From the NCBI RefSeq assembly GCF_038595065.1, contig NZ_CP152003.1, forward strand, positions 1,654,001 to 1,718,000: a stretch of 64,000 nucleotides of DNA. The letters run 5' to 3'. Shown here piece by piece: positions 1 through 8,913 of the stretch (position 1 is the stretch's first letter; every line of letters starts with the position of its first letter). Position numbers and translations under genes: made by a program. The notes under the pieces were generated by a model. The model was not told the origin of the DNA, did no database searches, and saw only the letters and a list, made by a program, of their open reading frames with translations. This stretch comes from Sutcliffiella sp. FSL R7-0096. Its GTDB lineage: Bacteria; Bacillota; Bacilli; Bacillales; Bacillaceae_I.

Positions 1-1
1 G

Positions 2-466
2 AACAGACCTGTCAATATCGGTCTAGGCACAACGGCGAACAAACATGGAAGAGTGGCTGCAGATAACCTGGCTGGCATACCATCCACTTTTGAAGGGATA
101 CTTGGAACAAATGTTGTGAAAGTGATGGAATGGACCGCTGCTATGACTGGGCTGACCGAAAAAGAGGCGAAAAAAGAAGAACTCGACATTGAATGTGTAG
201 TCATTGAAACAAATAACCACGCCTCCTACTACCCGGATGCCGAAACCATTCATATCAAGCTTGTGTATGAAAAGGGCTCACAAAAGCTGCTTGGTGCACA
301 AATGGTTGGTAAGGATATATCGATTGCCAAAAGATTGGATGTCTATGCAACGGCTATAACCTGCGGATTGTCTACCAAGCAAATCGGTATGCTAGATCTC
401 TGTTATGCCCCACCCTATGCTACAGTTTGGGACGCAGTTCAAGTGGCAGCAAATGCAGCAAAATAA
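2..466 (+). CDS. CoA-disulfide reductase-type FAD/NAD(P) oxidoreductase, C-terminal part (5' end outside window)
   Basis: The frame is open from the first bases and ends in TAA, so this is the last ~154 residues of a longer flavoprotein. The N-terminal visible part (IGLGTTANKHGRVAADN) is the end of the FAD-binding region. The rest matches the dimerisation domain of pyridine nucleotide-disulfide reductases, with a C-terminal YAPPYATVWDAVQVAANAA stretch like the YAPPF.P.WDP.. motif of CoA-disulfide reductases. Family members reduce CoA disulfide or related low-molecular-weight disulfides in the cytoplasm. The redox cysteine lies upstream of the window, so the exact substrate cannot be judged. 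An NADH oxidase or other paralogue is possible. Confidence 0.75.
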   Translation, partial: NRPVNIGLGTTANKHGRVAADNLAGIPSTFEGILGTNVVKVMEWTAAMTGLTEKEAKKEELDIECVVIETNNHASYYPDAETIHIKLVYEKGSQKLLGAQMVGKDISIAKRLDVYATAITCGLSTKQIGMLDLCYAPPYATVWDAVQVAANAAK

Positions 467-574
467 GAAACTAGATAAGTTGTTAAAATATTGTGAATTT
501 TCTTTACCACTAAAGTCAAATATGCTAATGTAATAGTAGCTCTATACATATATTTTGACAGAGGAGTGAGAGAG

Positions 575-1213
575 ATGAAGGTCCGCTACAATTTCGTGCC
601 AAAGCATGATGTTCAGTATTGTGAACCAACTTATACCATCAAACAGGCATATGAGAAAATAAAGGATACTGGTTATCGGTGCATTCCGATCCTTTCCAAT
701 GATGGCCATAACTTTCTTGGCCTTGTCTACAAAGTTCATCTGCTTGATTATCTATATGAAGAAAAGGGTAGTGAAGAAGATTCCATCGAGGTACTGATAA
801 AAAGTCAAGACGCATTCATCTTTGAAGAAGACTCCTTTTTCAAGGCATTCTTCACAATCAAGCGTTTGCCATTCATCGCAGTGCTGAATGAAGACAATGA
901 ATTTCTGGGGATATTAACCCACGCGAATGTCATGGATGTGCTTGCCGATTCTTTTGGCATGAAAACGGGGGGATATACTCTCACCATTGCAACAATCGAA
1001 CATAAAGGGGCCATCAAGGATCTCGTATCAATGTTAAAGGATATCAATATCGACGGCATGCTCACTCTTGATAACGGCGAAAAATACTTAAGACGTATCA
1101 TAGTGAATCTTCCTGCTGAATTACCAGAGGAAAAACTGAACAAACTGGTCAAAAAGCTTGGAGAAAAAGAATTCAGAGTTACACACGTTGATCAAATTGA
1201 TGTGCAAAAATAA
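575..1213 (+). CDS. CBS-pair plus ACT-domain protein (CbpA/AcuB-like)
   Basis: About 212 aa. Two CBS motifs (~1-65 and ~70-130, with LGLVYKVHLLDYL and LGILTHANVMDVL) are followed by a C-terminal ACT-like domain (~135-205, beginning YTLTIATIEHKGAIKDLVSML). CBS pairs bind adenine nucleotides. Firmicute proteins of this build include AcuB and the c-di-AMP-binding CbpA, so a nucleotide-sensing cytoplasmic regulator is inferred. The start is ATG 575, eight bases after GAGGAG (561-566). A GTG at 566 is in frame but lies inside the ribosome binding site. It is monocistronic, closed by the hairpin at 1235. Confidence 0.75.
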   Translation: MKVRYNFVPKHDVQYCEPTYTIKQAYEKIKDTGYRCIPILSNDGHNFLGLVYKVHLLDYLYEEKGSEEDSIEVLIKSQDAFIFEEDSFFKAFFTIKRLPFIAVLNEDNEFLGILTHANVMDVLADSFGMKTGGYTLTIATIEHKGAIKDLVSMLKDINIDGMLTLDNGEKYLRRIIVNLPAELPEEKLNKLVKKLGEKEFRVTHVDQIDVQK

Positions 1214-1234
1214 AAATAAACATCTAAAAGTAAC

Positions 1235-1270
1235 GAGCGGTCTCCACTTTTATGGGACCGCTCATTCTTT
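1235..1270. terminator. bidirectional rho-independent terminator
   Basis: GAGCGGTC (1235-1242) pairs with GACCGCTC (1256-1263), with A-rich sequence on the left and T-rich on the right. It separates the convergent CBS-ACT and deacetylase genes. Confidence 0.8.
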
Positions 1271-2042
1271 AGTGCAATAAAATTTCTTTATCAATTAATA
1301 TATTGGATAGGGTGACAATTTCGGCTTTATCTTCTAACTTGGGGATGTATTGCTTGAGTACACTTGCGGTCTTCTCGCCCACTACCCCAACATGACCGAT
1401 TGCAATAATGGAATCATCTACTTCTGTTTTTTTGATCAGCTGAGTAGTCTGCTTCACAATATGATTGGTGGTAAAAACTTCGTCAAAAAACAACTCATTT
1501 TCTAAAAATGGCACACCCATCTTAGTGGCCAATTCAGCGACAACACTCTTTTTGGTTGTTTTACTGTCGAGATAGTAAAGGTTTCTCTCTTTGCAGATAC
1601 CAAGTATCACGCTCATGATACGTTCATCAGCTGTTATTTTGGAACCCATATGATTATTTATTCCGACTGCATAGGGAACGGAATCGATGGCATCATTTAC
1701 CCTTTTGTATACTTCCTCGTCGGATAGATTGGATGTGATGGCCCCGGGACCTAGCCAACTTCTTTTCCCTTTTAAAGGTTCCATGGGGAGGTGAAGGATC
1801 ACTTCATGACCCAAACGATGTGCCATTTCAGCATCCTTTTTGGTAGTGGATAGGAATGGCATGACCGCGACTGTCAGGGAGACAGGTAATTGAAGGATCT
1901 CCTCTGTTCCTTTCATATTATTCCCAAAGTCATCAATGACAATGGCTACCTTATTGCTTGTATGTTCTTCTGCTGAAGCCTTTTGACTTGAGAGGTTGAA
2001 AAGGATGGAAAAGCTCATCATGATCACTAGTAAACGTTTCAT
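1269..2042 (-). CDS. divergent polysaccharide deacetylase family protein (YibQ-like), secreted
   Basis: 257 aa with an N-terminal signal peptide (KRLLVIMMSFSILFNLSSQKASA). The mature part begins VAIVIDDFGNN, the characteristic metal-site region of the divergent polysaccharide deacetylase family (Polysacc_deac_2), and carries HRLGHEVILHLPMEP and GINNHMGSK, which hold further conserved His/Asn positions. The family shares the NodB fold, but its substrates are largely unknown. An extracytoplasmic role at the cell wall is inferred. AGGTGG lies at suitable spacing upstream of the ATG at 2042. Confidence 0.8.
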   Translation of the reverse strand: MKRLLVIMMSFSILFNLSSQKASAEEHTSNKVAIVIDDFGNNMKGTEEILQLPVSLTVAVMPFLSTTKKDAEMAHRLGHEVILHLPMEPLKGKRSWLGPGAITSNLSDEEVYKRVNDAIDSVPYAVGINNHMGSKITADERIMSVILGICKERNLYYLDSKTTKKSVVAELATKMGVPFLENELFFDEVFTTNHIVKQTTQLIKKTEVDDSIIAIGHVGVVGEKTASVLKQYIPKLEDKAEIVTLSNILIDKEILLH

Positions 2043-2167
2043 ATATCCACCTGCTTCGTTTTAGATTCGACAAAAACTGCATACTTGATTTTTGAATTTT
2101 ATTCTACAAAGCATACTCTCTCTAGATACTTTGTACTATTTTCATCTAAATTAAATAAAAAAATTCA

Positions 2168-2440
2168 ATGAAAAAAATGTCTAACTTTGCGATTCTATTT
2201 ACAATTATAGAAATTATTGTAATAATTCCTATTGTGGATTATAGAGAGAGAAGGGGCGAATGGACATTGACTTATGAAGGGTATGTAGATCACTTGTTAT
2301 TATTAATTAAAGAAAAAAGGGACAATATGATTGCCATTGCCAACAAAACCGGTTATATCAGTGAACAGACTGTAAAATGCAGTCAAGATCTGGACAAGTT
2401 GATTTACCAATACCAAGAAATGATTTTCGACAAAAAATAA
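2168..2440 (+). CDS. Spo0E-like aspartyl-phosphate phosphatase, with a possible N-terminal membrane segment
   Basis: The C-terminal ~55 residues match the Spo0E fold: a first helix LLLIKEKRDNMIAIANKTG, a short loop, and a second helix with the signature SQDLDKLIYQYQ (family motif SQELD). Spo0E-type proteins dephosphorylate phosphorylated Spo0A and delay sporulation. From ATG 2168 the protein is 90 aa with a hydrophobic N-terminal helix (~6-23), but no Shine-Dalgarno sequence precedes that ATG. An in-frame TTG at 2267 follows AAGGGG (2251-2256) and would give a normal soluble 57-aa Spo0E protein. The true start is uncertain and decides whether the protein is membrane-bound. Confidence 0.7.
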   Translation: MKKMSNFAILFTIIEIIVIIPIVDYRERRGEWTLTYEGYVDHLLLLIKEKRDNMIAIANKTGYISEQTVKCSQDLDKLIYQYQEMIFDKK

Positions 2441-2461
2441 ATTTAAATAAAAAAAGAAAAA

Positions 2462-2492
2462 TAGCCGCCCATAAGGAACGGCTAAAAAATTT
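2462..2492. terminator. rho-independent terminator between convergent genes
   Basis: TAGCCG (2462-2467) pairs with CGGCTA (2479-2484), flanked by A-run and T/A-run on the two sides. The right arm contains the stop codon of the minus-strand ZIP gene. Confidence 0.75.
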
Positions 2493-3213
2493 GGATTAAA
2501 AATATCATAAACAATAGACCGATAATAAAAGAATATGTCGAGGAAGTCTCGTGACCATCCCCATGGCTTTCAGGTATTAATTCTTTATAAATGATATACA
2601 ACATGGCCCCAGCGGCAAAAGCAAGTCCATACGGAACGAGTGCAGATACTACCGAAGTTAAATAGAAACCGAGTATGGCCATCGGTATTTCGACTGTACC
2701 AGTTAACGTAGCTACCACAAAAGCTTTCATCCTCGTTATTTTTTGATTCATTAAAAACAATGCCACCAAAAATCCCTCAGGAGCATTTTGTAATCCTATC
2801 GCAAATGCAATTAAATTTCCGGTTTCTTCTGCGTCCGAAGCATAACTTACACCTACTGAAAGTCCTTCAGGTATATTGTGCAAGGTAATGGCAGCAACTA
2901 TCAGCATCGCTTTCTGGTCAAATGCAATTCCTTTTCTATTATGCTCAAGATCGATATGAGGAATCGACTTTTCCAGTAGCGTCAGAATGATGACCCCAAA
3001 AAGTAATCCAATTCCTAAAGGAAGAAATCCTCCATATGATAGTGCTTCCGGTATTAAACTTAATGTTGCGGCAGCCATCATGATTCCTGCAGTAAAAGCG
3101 AGCAGTGTATCTTTCCACCTGTGCGACAACGTGTTTTTTAAAAATAGGATAGGCAAGGCCCCCAAACCGGTTGACATTGCAGCTAAAATACTTCCCAATA
3201 AAGCTTCTTTCAT
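2482..3213 (-). CDS. ZIP family divalent metal transporter
   Basis: 243 aa, almost entirely membrane helices (about eight). Helices 4 and 5 carry the ZIP metal-site motifs HNIPEGLSVGVSYA and QNAPEGFLVALFL. Family members import Zn2+ and sometimes Fe2+ or Mn2+. A basic loop with the sequence HIDLEHN lies between helices 3 and 4. AAAGGA precedes the ATG. The gene is single. The ~340-nt intergenic region to phnD contains no obvious Zur or MntR palindrome that I can call. Confidence 0.85.
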   Translation of the reverse strand: MKEALLGSILAAMSTGLGALPILFLKNTLSHRWKDTLLAFTAGIMMAAATLSLIPEALSYGGFLPLGIGLLFGVIILTLLEKSIPHIDLEHNRKGIAFDQKAMLIVAAITLHNIPEGLSVGVSYASDAEETGNLIAFAIGLQNAPEGFLVALFLMNQKITRMKAFVVATLTGTVEIPMAILGFYLTSVVSALVPYGLAFAAGAMLYIIYKELIPESHGDGHETSSTYSFIIGLLFMIFLIQIF

Positions 3214-3413
3214 ATCTATAATTCCTTTCTGATTCTGAATCCTATTAGAAATAGAATAGTATGATTATTCCTATTCAATAATTCAGTAAACTAAAGTATT
3301 AAGGTTATTGTACCAATAATAATGCTAGATACAAATTGATTAATTAAAAGCACTTTTTGAAGGACGTCCCTCATCAATCATCTGACATCTTAGACATTCT
3401 TTGGCGGAAAATA

Positions 3414-3548
3414 TTAACTATTTGTTAAGACAGTGTTAAGGAATTGACGAAAAAGCTGATATTTCTGCAATAAAAAAGTAAATATTTTTAACATTTTGTA
3501 AAAAAACAGAAAAAAATGTAGCCTAATAGAGAAAAGATTCGTTATAAT
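3414..3548 (+). promoter_or_regulatory. candidate PhoP-box cluster and -10 region of the phn operon
   Basis: Three direct repeats TTAACT (3414-3419), TTAAGA (3425-3430) and TTAAGG (3436-3441) are spaced exactly 11 bp apart, the pattern PhoP dimers recognise in Bacillus (TT(A/T/C)ACA-like hexamers). A TATAAT at 3543-3548 lies 50 nt before phnD without a good -35 element, as expected for an activated promoter. PhoP control is inferred, not proved. Confidence 0.5.
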
Positions 3549-3597
3549 TTTAATTGTGAAAAAACAACATCATCATTTCTTAGGGGGAAAAAGAAAA

Positions 3598-4536
3598 ATG
3601 AAAAAGTTTTTGTCAATCTTTTTGGTTGCGATTCTAGCAATCAGCTTAGCTGCATGCGGCAGTAACAACTCGGGCACTGAGAACACCAACTCCAGCAATG
3701 GGGACTCCGGCGAGCAAATCAAACCGGAAAAAATTGTAATGGGATTTGTACCTTCTCAAGATTCTGACTCTATTGCAGACACTGTACAACCATTGGCCGA
3801 CCGTTTAGGTGAAGAACTGGGAGTGGAAGTGGAAGGTCGTGTAATGACTGACTACACAGCACTGATTGAAGCAATGGGTTCTAACACAGTACATGTTGGA
3901 TTTATCCCGGCATTCGGTTATGTACTTGCAAATGAGCAATATGGCGCTGAAGTAATCCTTAAATCCATGAGACACGGAAGCGGTACATACAAGGCGCAAT
4001 ACCTTGTAAGAGCTGATTCTGGAATTGAAACGTTAGCTGATTTAGAAGGAACAGTATGGGCATACGGAGATGCAACTTCAACATCCGGATTCCTATTCCC
4101 AGCTTCCCAATTGATGGATGAGTTCGATATCGCATCTACACAAGATCTACAAACGAACTTCTTCTCTGACACTATTCAAACTGGCGGTCATGACCAAGCT
4201 GCTATCGCAGTATTGGAAGGTGACGCTGATGTAGCAACAACTTTTGATGATGTTCGTACAACACTTACAGAAGAATATGATACGATCATGGAAGATTTAA
4301 AGGTTCTTGGCTATACAGAAGAAATTCCAAATGACACGATTTCTGTAACGAAAGAGCTTGATAAAGAATTGGTTCAACAAATCAAAGATGCATTCCTTTC
4401 TTTCAATGATGATGAAGAAATGATCCAAATCATGAACGATGTTTACAACTGGGATGCAATCAGTGAAGCTGCAGACGAAGAGTACCAAGTTGTAAAAGAT
4501 ACGTATGAGAAATTCAAGGATTCCATTTCTTTCTAA
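3598..4536 (+). CDS. phnD: phosphate/phosphonate ABC transporter substrate-binding lipoprotein
   Basis: 312 aa from ATG 3598, which has AGGGGG (3582-3587) in front. An upstream in-frame GTG would destroy the signal peptide. The N terminus is a lipoprotein signal ending in LAAC (Cys20). The mature part starts KIVMGFVPSQDSDSIA, typical of the PhnD family, followed by the aromatic and Ser/Thr-rich ligand region (YGDATSTSGFLFP). PhnD captures phosphonate, phosphite or phosphate esters at the outer membrane face for PhnCE. It is first in the operon, and a hairpin follows before phnC, so the binding protein is probably made in excess. Confidence 0.9.
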   Translation: MKKFLSIFLVAILAISLAACGSNNSGTENTNSSNGDSGEQIKPEKIVMGFVPSQDSDSIADTVQPLADRLGEELGVEVEGRVMTDYTALIEAMGSNTVHVGFIPAFGYVLANEQYGAEVILKSMRHGSGTYKAQYLVRADSGIETLADLEGTVWAYGDATSTSGFLFPASQLMDEFDIASTQDLQTNFFSDTIQTGGHDQAAIAVLEGDADVATTFDDVRTTLTEEYDTIMEDLKVLGYTEEIPNDTISVTKELDKELVQQIKDAFLSFNDDEEMIQIMNDVYNWDAISEAADEEYQVVKDTYEKFKDSISF

Positions 4537-4556
4537 TTTAATATGATTCGCAATCC

Positions 4557-4588
4557 AGGGGGAGGTTGCTTACTTCCCCCTATTTTAT
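4557..4588 (+). terminator. intercistronic attenuator between phnD and phnC
   Basis: AGGGGGAGG (4557-4565) pairs with CTTCCCCCT (4573-4581) including one G-U pair, followed by ATTTTATTT. It probably gives partial termination, raising phnD over phnC and phnE transcript. Confidence 0.75.
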
Positions 4589-4619
4589 TTGTGTGTAAAG
4601 AATTGAGGGGGTTTGCAAC

Positions 4620-5393
4620 ATGATACAGTTCAAAGATGTTTCCTTGGTGTACCCGAACGGAACGCAAGGGTTGAAGAATATTAATGTAACAATCAATGAG
4701 GGCGAATTCGTTGTTATTGTCGGCCTGTCTGGTGCAGGTAAATCGACATTTATCAGAAGTATCAATCGTTTGGTCACTCCAACCTCAGGAGAACTGAATG
4801 TAGATAATGAAAACATTCTAGCATACAGAAACACTGACCTCAGAAAGCTACGAACCAAAGTAGGAATGATTTTTCAGAACTATAATCTGGTAAAAAGATC
4901 GAATGTTTTGAAAAACGTACTTGCCGGTCGATTAGGATATACTGGAACATTGCGTTCCATGTTCAATTTTTTCAAGAAAGAAGACCTAGCATTAGCTTAC
5001 GAAAGTTTAAAGCGTGTAAATATAGAAGAAAAACTTTATAATCGTGCCGATGAACTTAGTGGCGGGCAACAGCAACGTGTCAGCATCGCACGTGTACTGA
5101 CTCAAAAACCAAAATATATTTTGGCAGACGAGCCTGTTGCATCACTTGATCCACCAACCTCCCATCAGGTAATGACCTACTTGAAGAAAATTAATAAAGA
5201 AGACAAAATCACTACAATTGTAAACCTCCACTTCATTGATATGGCAATGGAATATGCTGATCGCATAATCGGGATGAGAGCAGGAGAAGTGGTGTTTGAT
5301 GGACCTGTTTCAGAGGTATCAGAAAAGACGTTTGAACAAATCTATGGTCGTGCAATTCGGGAAGACGATTTGCGCGGAGGTGTAGAACAGTGA
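4620..5393 (+). CDS. phnC: phosphonate ABC transporter ATP-binding protein
   Basis: 257 aa ABC ATPase. The Walker A motif is GLSGAGKST, the signature is LSGGQQQR, and Walker B is YILADEPVASLD, all at normal spacing. The region around SMFNFFKKEDLALAYE and the closing GMRAGEVVFDGP are typical of PhnC. It powers uptake through the two PhnE permeases. GAGGGGG precedes the ATG, and the stop overlaps the next start by 4 nt, implying translational coupling. Confidence 0.92.
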   Translation: MIQFKDVSLVYPNGTQGLKNINVTINEGEFVVIVGLSGAGKSTFIRSINRLVTPTSGELNVDNENILAYRNTDLRKLRTKVGMIFQNYNLVKRSNVLKNVLAGRLGYTGTLRSMFNFFKKEDLALAYESLKRVNIEEKLYNRADELSGGQQQRVSIARVLTQKPKYILADEPVASLDPPTSHQVMTYLKKINKEDKITTIVNLHFIDMAMEYADRIIGMRAGEVVFDGPVSEVSEKTFEQIYGRAIREDDLRGGVEQ

Positions 5394-6190
5394 AGTTAGA
5401 AGAGAACAAGACAGCACCTTCACTCCTTCCTGCAAAAACGAAATTTAAACTAAGTGTCATTTTCGCATTGATAATTGGTTTTTACATTTTAAGTACGGTG
5501 AAGACTAATGCGACAATTGGCGATTTAATCAGTGGAATCCCAAATATGTTTAAGGTGATTGTGAAGTTCTTTCCACCAAACTTGAATGTATTTGTACACA
5601 TTTTAGAGCCTATGGCCACAACTGTGCAAATGGCCATCATTGCCACAACGGTTGCATCCCTTTTATGTATTCCGTTAAGCTTATTGGCAGCACAAAACGT
5701 CACTACCAATAAATTCGTATATACGGCTGTACGAACATTCCTAAATATTCTGCGCACAATTCCGGATCTAGTTCTAGCGGTTATTTTCGTTGGTCTATTT
5801 GGAATAGGGGTATTACCTGGTATTCTTGCACTTATTATTTTCTCTTTGGGTATTTTAGCGAAGTTAATCAGTGAAACCATTGAATCTGTAGATATGAATC
5901 CAATGGAAGCGATGAGTGCGTCTGGTGCCAATACGCTTCAGAAAATTTCATTTGCACTGATTCCACAGGTGCTGCCGCAATTCGTTTCCTTTGTTCTATA
6001 TGTATTCGAGATCAATATCCGTGCTTCGGTAGTTTTAGGACTGGTAGGGGCCGGTGGGATTGGGATTATCTTAAGTCAACAACTAAGATTCTATAACTAT
6101 CCGAATGCAATGTTAATCATCCTGGTTATCTTTGCAATGGTTGTTATCATTGAATATATTTCAACTAAGATCAGGGAGGCGATTGTATAA
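5390..6190 (+). CDS. phnE: phosphonate ABC transporter permease, first copy
   Basis: 266 aa with about six membrane helices. The cytoplasmic EAA-type loop contains EAMSASGANTLQKISFALIPQ, the coupling helix for PhnC. Translation starts with GTG at 5390, overlapping the phnC stop. The N terminus and the hydrophobic pattern match PhnE-type permeases. The second permease gene follows at once, so the channel is presumably a heterodimer. Confidence 0.9.
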   Translation: MKLEENKTAPSLLPAKTKFKLSVIFALIIGFYILSTVKTNATIGDLISGIPNMFKVIVKFFPPNLNVFVHILEPMATTVQMAIIATTVASLLCIPLSLLAAQNVTTNKFVYTAVRTFLNILRTIPDLVLAVIFVGLFGIGVLPGILALIIFSLGILAKLISETIESVDMNPMEAMSASGANTLQKISFALIPQVLPQFVSFVLYVFEINIRASVVLGLVGAGGIGIILSQQLRFYNYPNAMLIILVIFAMVVIIEYISTKIREAIV

Positions 6191-6987
6191 TGGAACTTGT
6201 CTTACCTCCCAAAAAGAAGACGTCCTTGATAAAAAAGGTGAGAAACTGGGGAATCTTTCTCTTCCTCGTATTAATGTATGTTTGGACCTTTGCCACCATT
6301 GATATCAACTGGACTCGCGCAGCGGAAAGGATGGTCAACAACTTTCATCGCGTCATTCCAAAGCTTTTCAGTCCAGAATGGTCCGCAATCGGCAAAGTTT
6401 GGTCCGCAATGGTCGAAACCTTGTATATCGCATTTGCAGGTTCCCTCATGGCTGCCATTCTTGCGATACCACTAGGTTTCCTTGCTGCACAGAATATGAC
6501 AAAAAGTAAGGTTCTGACCACGTTTGGGAAATGGATCTTGAGTGGGGTCAGGGCATTCCCGGATCTAATCTTGGCTATACTATTTGTAGTGGCAGTAGGA
6601 CCGAATCCGTTCGCCGGGGTCTTGGCTATCGCCATCGGATCCACAGGAATGCTTGGTAAACTGTACTCGGAAGTGTTGGAATCCATCGATATGAATATCG
6701 TGGAGGCCATGGAAGCAAGTGGCGCAAATAAAATCCAAATTCTATTCCAAGGAGTCATTCCACAGATCATACCAGAATTCCTTTCTTATGCTATCTATCG
6801 TTTCGAGATTGACGTTCGTGCGTCGACCATTCTTGGGATTGTCGGAGCCGGCGGTATCGGAACACTGATACAATTCGCACAGATGAATCGTAACTGGGAA
6901 GAGATGGGCTTGATTCTATTGGTGATTATCGTAGTAGTCACCATTATAGATTTCCTATCTTCAGCTATTCGTAGAAGAATCGTATAA
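6190..6987 (+). CDS. phnE: phosphonate ABC transporter permease, second copy
   Basis: 265 aa, related to the preceding permease over its whole length: both have PDL.LA..FV, an EAM.ASGAN loop followed by IPQ, and a VVGAGGIG-like segment near the C terminus. The start ATG shares its A with the previous TAA, the tightest coupling possible. Paired PhnE genes are common in Bacillus phn operons. A terminator follows at 7002. Confidence 0.9.
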   Translation: MELVLPPKKKTSLIKKVRNWGIFLFLVLMYVWTFATIDINWTRAAERMVNNFHRVIPKLFSPEWSAIGKVWSAMVETLYIAFAGSLMAAILAIPLGFLAAQNMTKSKVLTTFGKWILSGVRAFPDLILAILFVVAVGPNPFAGVLAIAIGSTGMLGKLYSEVLESIDMNIVEAMEASGANKIQILFQGVIPQIIPEFLSYAIYRFEIDVRASTILGIVGAGGIGTLIQFAQMNRNWEEMGLILLVIIVVVTIIDFLSSAIRRRIV

Positions 6988-7001
6988 GTATTTTTTCTAT
7001 A

Positions 7002-7030
7002 GGGGTGATCTTCATGATCAGCCCTTTCTT
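7002..7030 (+). terminator. rho-independent terminator of the phn operon
   Basis: GGGGTGATC (7002-7010) pairs imperfectly with GATCAGCCC (7015-7023), followed by TTTCTTT. Confidence 0.7.
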
Positions 7031-7232
7031 TAATAAAGGCTCTTTTCGTAAACTTTGTTGCTTTTTCGTATGCATACATTAACCAATATTTTCCTTACTG
7101 TCATGCTCTTTTCCCTGCCGTACTTAAGAAACTACTTGCACCTTAAAGAGTATGAAAGCAGTAAAAAGTCCAATTGCCGACTTTTTACAAGGGATAGCAA
7201 CAATCTTTGAGGAAAGAGCCTTAATAAAGTTT
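7027..7232. repeat. short MITE-like element with inverted ends
   Basis: CTTTAATAAAGGCTCTTT (from 7027) reappears inverted with one mismatch and one gap at 7211-7229. The core holds a perfect 10-bp hairpin, GTAAAAAGTC/GACTTTTTAC (7161-7188). No coding capacity is seen. GGCTCT-type ends resemble those of the larger repeat at 18138. Confidence 0.5.
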
Positions 7233-7255
7233 GATCGGGAATAGGAGGCTACCAA

Positions 7256-8824
7256 TTGAAGCTGAAATTAACAATACTCGAAACCAGTGATGTACATGGC
7301 TCTATCATGCCCTTAAACTATGGAAACAATGAAGCGGCGGCTCTTGGACTTGCAAAAGTATCAACAGTCATAAAAGATGAACGAAAAAAGAAAGAGCATG
7401 TTCTATTAATCGATAATGGGGATCTGATACAAGGAACACCCCTAACCTATCATTATGTTAAAAAACAAGCACACCTGGAAAATCCGATGATCACTGTGTT
7501 GAATCATCTGAACTATGATGCTGCTGTAGTCGGAAACCATGAATTTAATTACGGTCGTGAGGTATTAAAGAATGCTGTGGAAGCATCAGAGTTCCCATGG
7601 TTATCCGCCAATATTCTCGACCAACAAAGCGGAACACCTTTTTTAGGAAGGCCTTATTTGATTAAAACATTCGGTCCTATAAAGGTGGCGGTCTTAGGGG
7701 TAACGACACATTACATACCGAATTGGGAAAACCCTGACCATATCGAAAAGCTCTCTTTTATAGACGCTCTGGCCTCCACCGAAAGATGGGTATCCATCAT
7801 TAAGGAAAACGAAAACCCTGACTTATTAATTGTCAGCTATCATGGTGGTTTCGAGCGTGACCCGTCTACCGGGGAAGCAACAGAAAACCTTACCGGAGAA
7901 AATCAAGGCTATGATATCTGTAGCAAAATAAAGGGAATCGATATCCTTCTGACCGGACATCAGCATCGGTCCATCGCAACATCCATCCATGATGTACTTG
8001 TCGTACAGCCTGGGGTGAATGGACAAATGGTAGGGAAAGCGGAAGTTACTTTTGAGAACGTAGATAGTAGATGGCAGGTCGTTTCGAAGGAAGCAGACCT
8101 AATATCAGTGGTGGATTCAGAACCAGATCATGAGGTGGTTACACTGATTGAGGAATATGAAACGGCAACACAGGAATGGTTAGATTTGCCGATGGGGAAA
8201 ATCAACGGCGATATGCTAGTGAAAAATGCCAATGAAATACGTACCCAAGATAATGCCCTAATTGAATTTATCAATAACGTTCAAATGAAGGCTACTGGTG
8301 CTACCATATCTAATACAGCTCTTTTTCATAATAATTCTCCTGGATTTCCTGCAAATGTCACCATGAGGGATATCGTTTCAAACTATATTTACCCTAACAC
8401 GTTGAAGGTAATTCGAATTTCAGGTCAAGATATAAAGGATGCATTAGAGCGTTCCGCCTCTTATTTCATTATCGGCAGCAGTGGGGAATTGGAAGTTAAT
8501 CCTTCTTTCACCACGCCAAAGCCACAGCACTATAATTACGATATGTGGGAAGGAATCGAGTATATTCTGGATATAAGGAAGCCATTCGGTGAAAGAGTGG
8601 TGAAGCTAAATAGGAACGGTAATCCGCTAGATATGGAAGTGGAATTTGATGTGGTGATGAACAATTATCGTGCAGGTGGTGGTGGAAACTATCCCATGTA
8701 CAGAGGTAAGGAGGTCATACAAGACATCCCACTGGACATGTCCGAATTAATCGCGAACTATATAATGGAAAACAAAGTGATCGATGCAACTGTAAATGAC
8801 AATTGGAAGGTGATTTGGAAATAG
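7256..8824 (+). CDS. bifunctional metallophosphatase/5'-nucleotidase, CpdB-like (cytoplasmic)
   Basis: 522 aa. The metal-binding motifs of calcineurin-like phosphoesterases are in order: DVHG (~14-17), NGDLIQG, GNHEFNYG, and GHQHR (~238). A C-terminal 5'-nucleotidase domain follows (~320-520, with a NYRAGGGGNYPMY substrate loop). The opening TSDVHGSIMPLNYG is closest in style to 2',3'-cyclic-nucleotide 2'-phosphodiesterases of the YfkN/CpdB type. No signal peptide is present, so it acts inside the cell. TTG 7256 is the start, after a perfect AGGAGG. Its position after the phn operon suggests phosphorus salvage, an inference only. Confidence 0.85.
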   Translation: MKLKLTILETSDVHGSIMPLNYGNNEAAALGLAKVSTVIKDERKKKEHVLLIDNGDLIQGTPLTYHYVKKQAHLENPMITVLNHLNYDAAVVGNHEFNYGREVLKNAVEASEFPWLSANILDQQSGTPFLGRPYLIKTFGPIKVAVLGVTTHYIPNWENPDHIEKLSFIDALASTERWVSIIKENENPDLLIVSYHGGFERDPSTGEATENLTGENQGYDICSKIKGIDILLTGHQHRSIATSIHDVLVVQPGVNGQMVGKAEVTFENVDSRWQVVSKEADLISVVDSEPDHEVVTLIEEYETATQEWLDLPMGKINGDMLVKNANEIRTQDNALIEFINNVQMKATGATISNTALFHNNSPGFPANVTMRDIVSNYIYPNTLKVIRISGQDIKDALERSASYFIIGSSGELEVNPSFTTPKPQHYNYDMWEGIEYILDIRKPFGERVVKLNRNGNPLDMEVEFDVVMNNYRAGGGGNYPMYRGKEVIQDIPLDMSELIANYIMENKVIDATVNDNWKVIWK

Positions 8825-8913
8825 GTTATTGCTGTTAATGGATTCTATAGCTGTTGATAGTAGCCCGGTGCGGAGATCAACAGCGGTGTATTATGGATTT
8901 TCATGATTGACAA

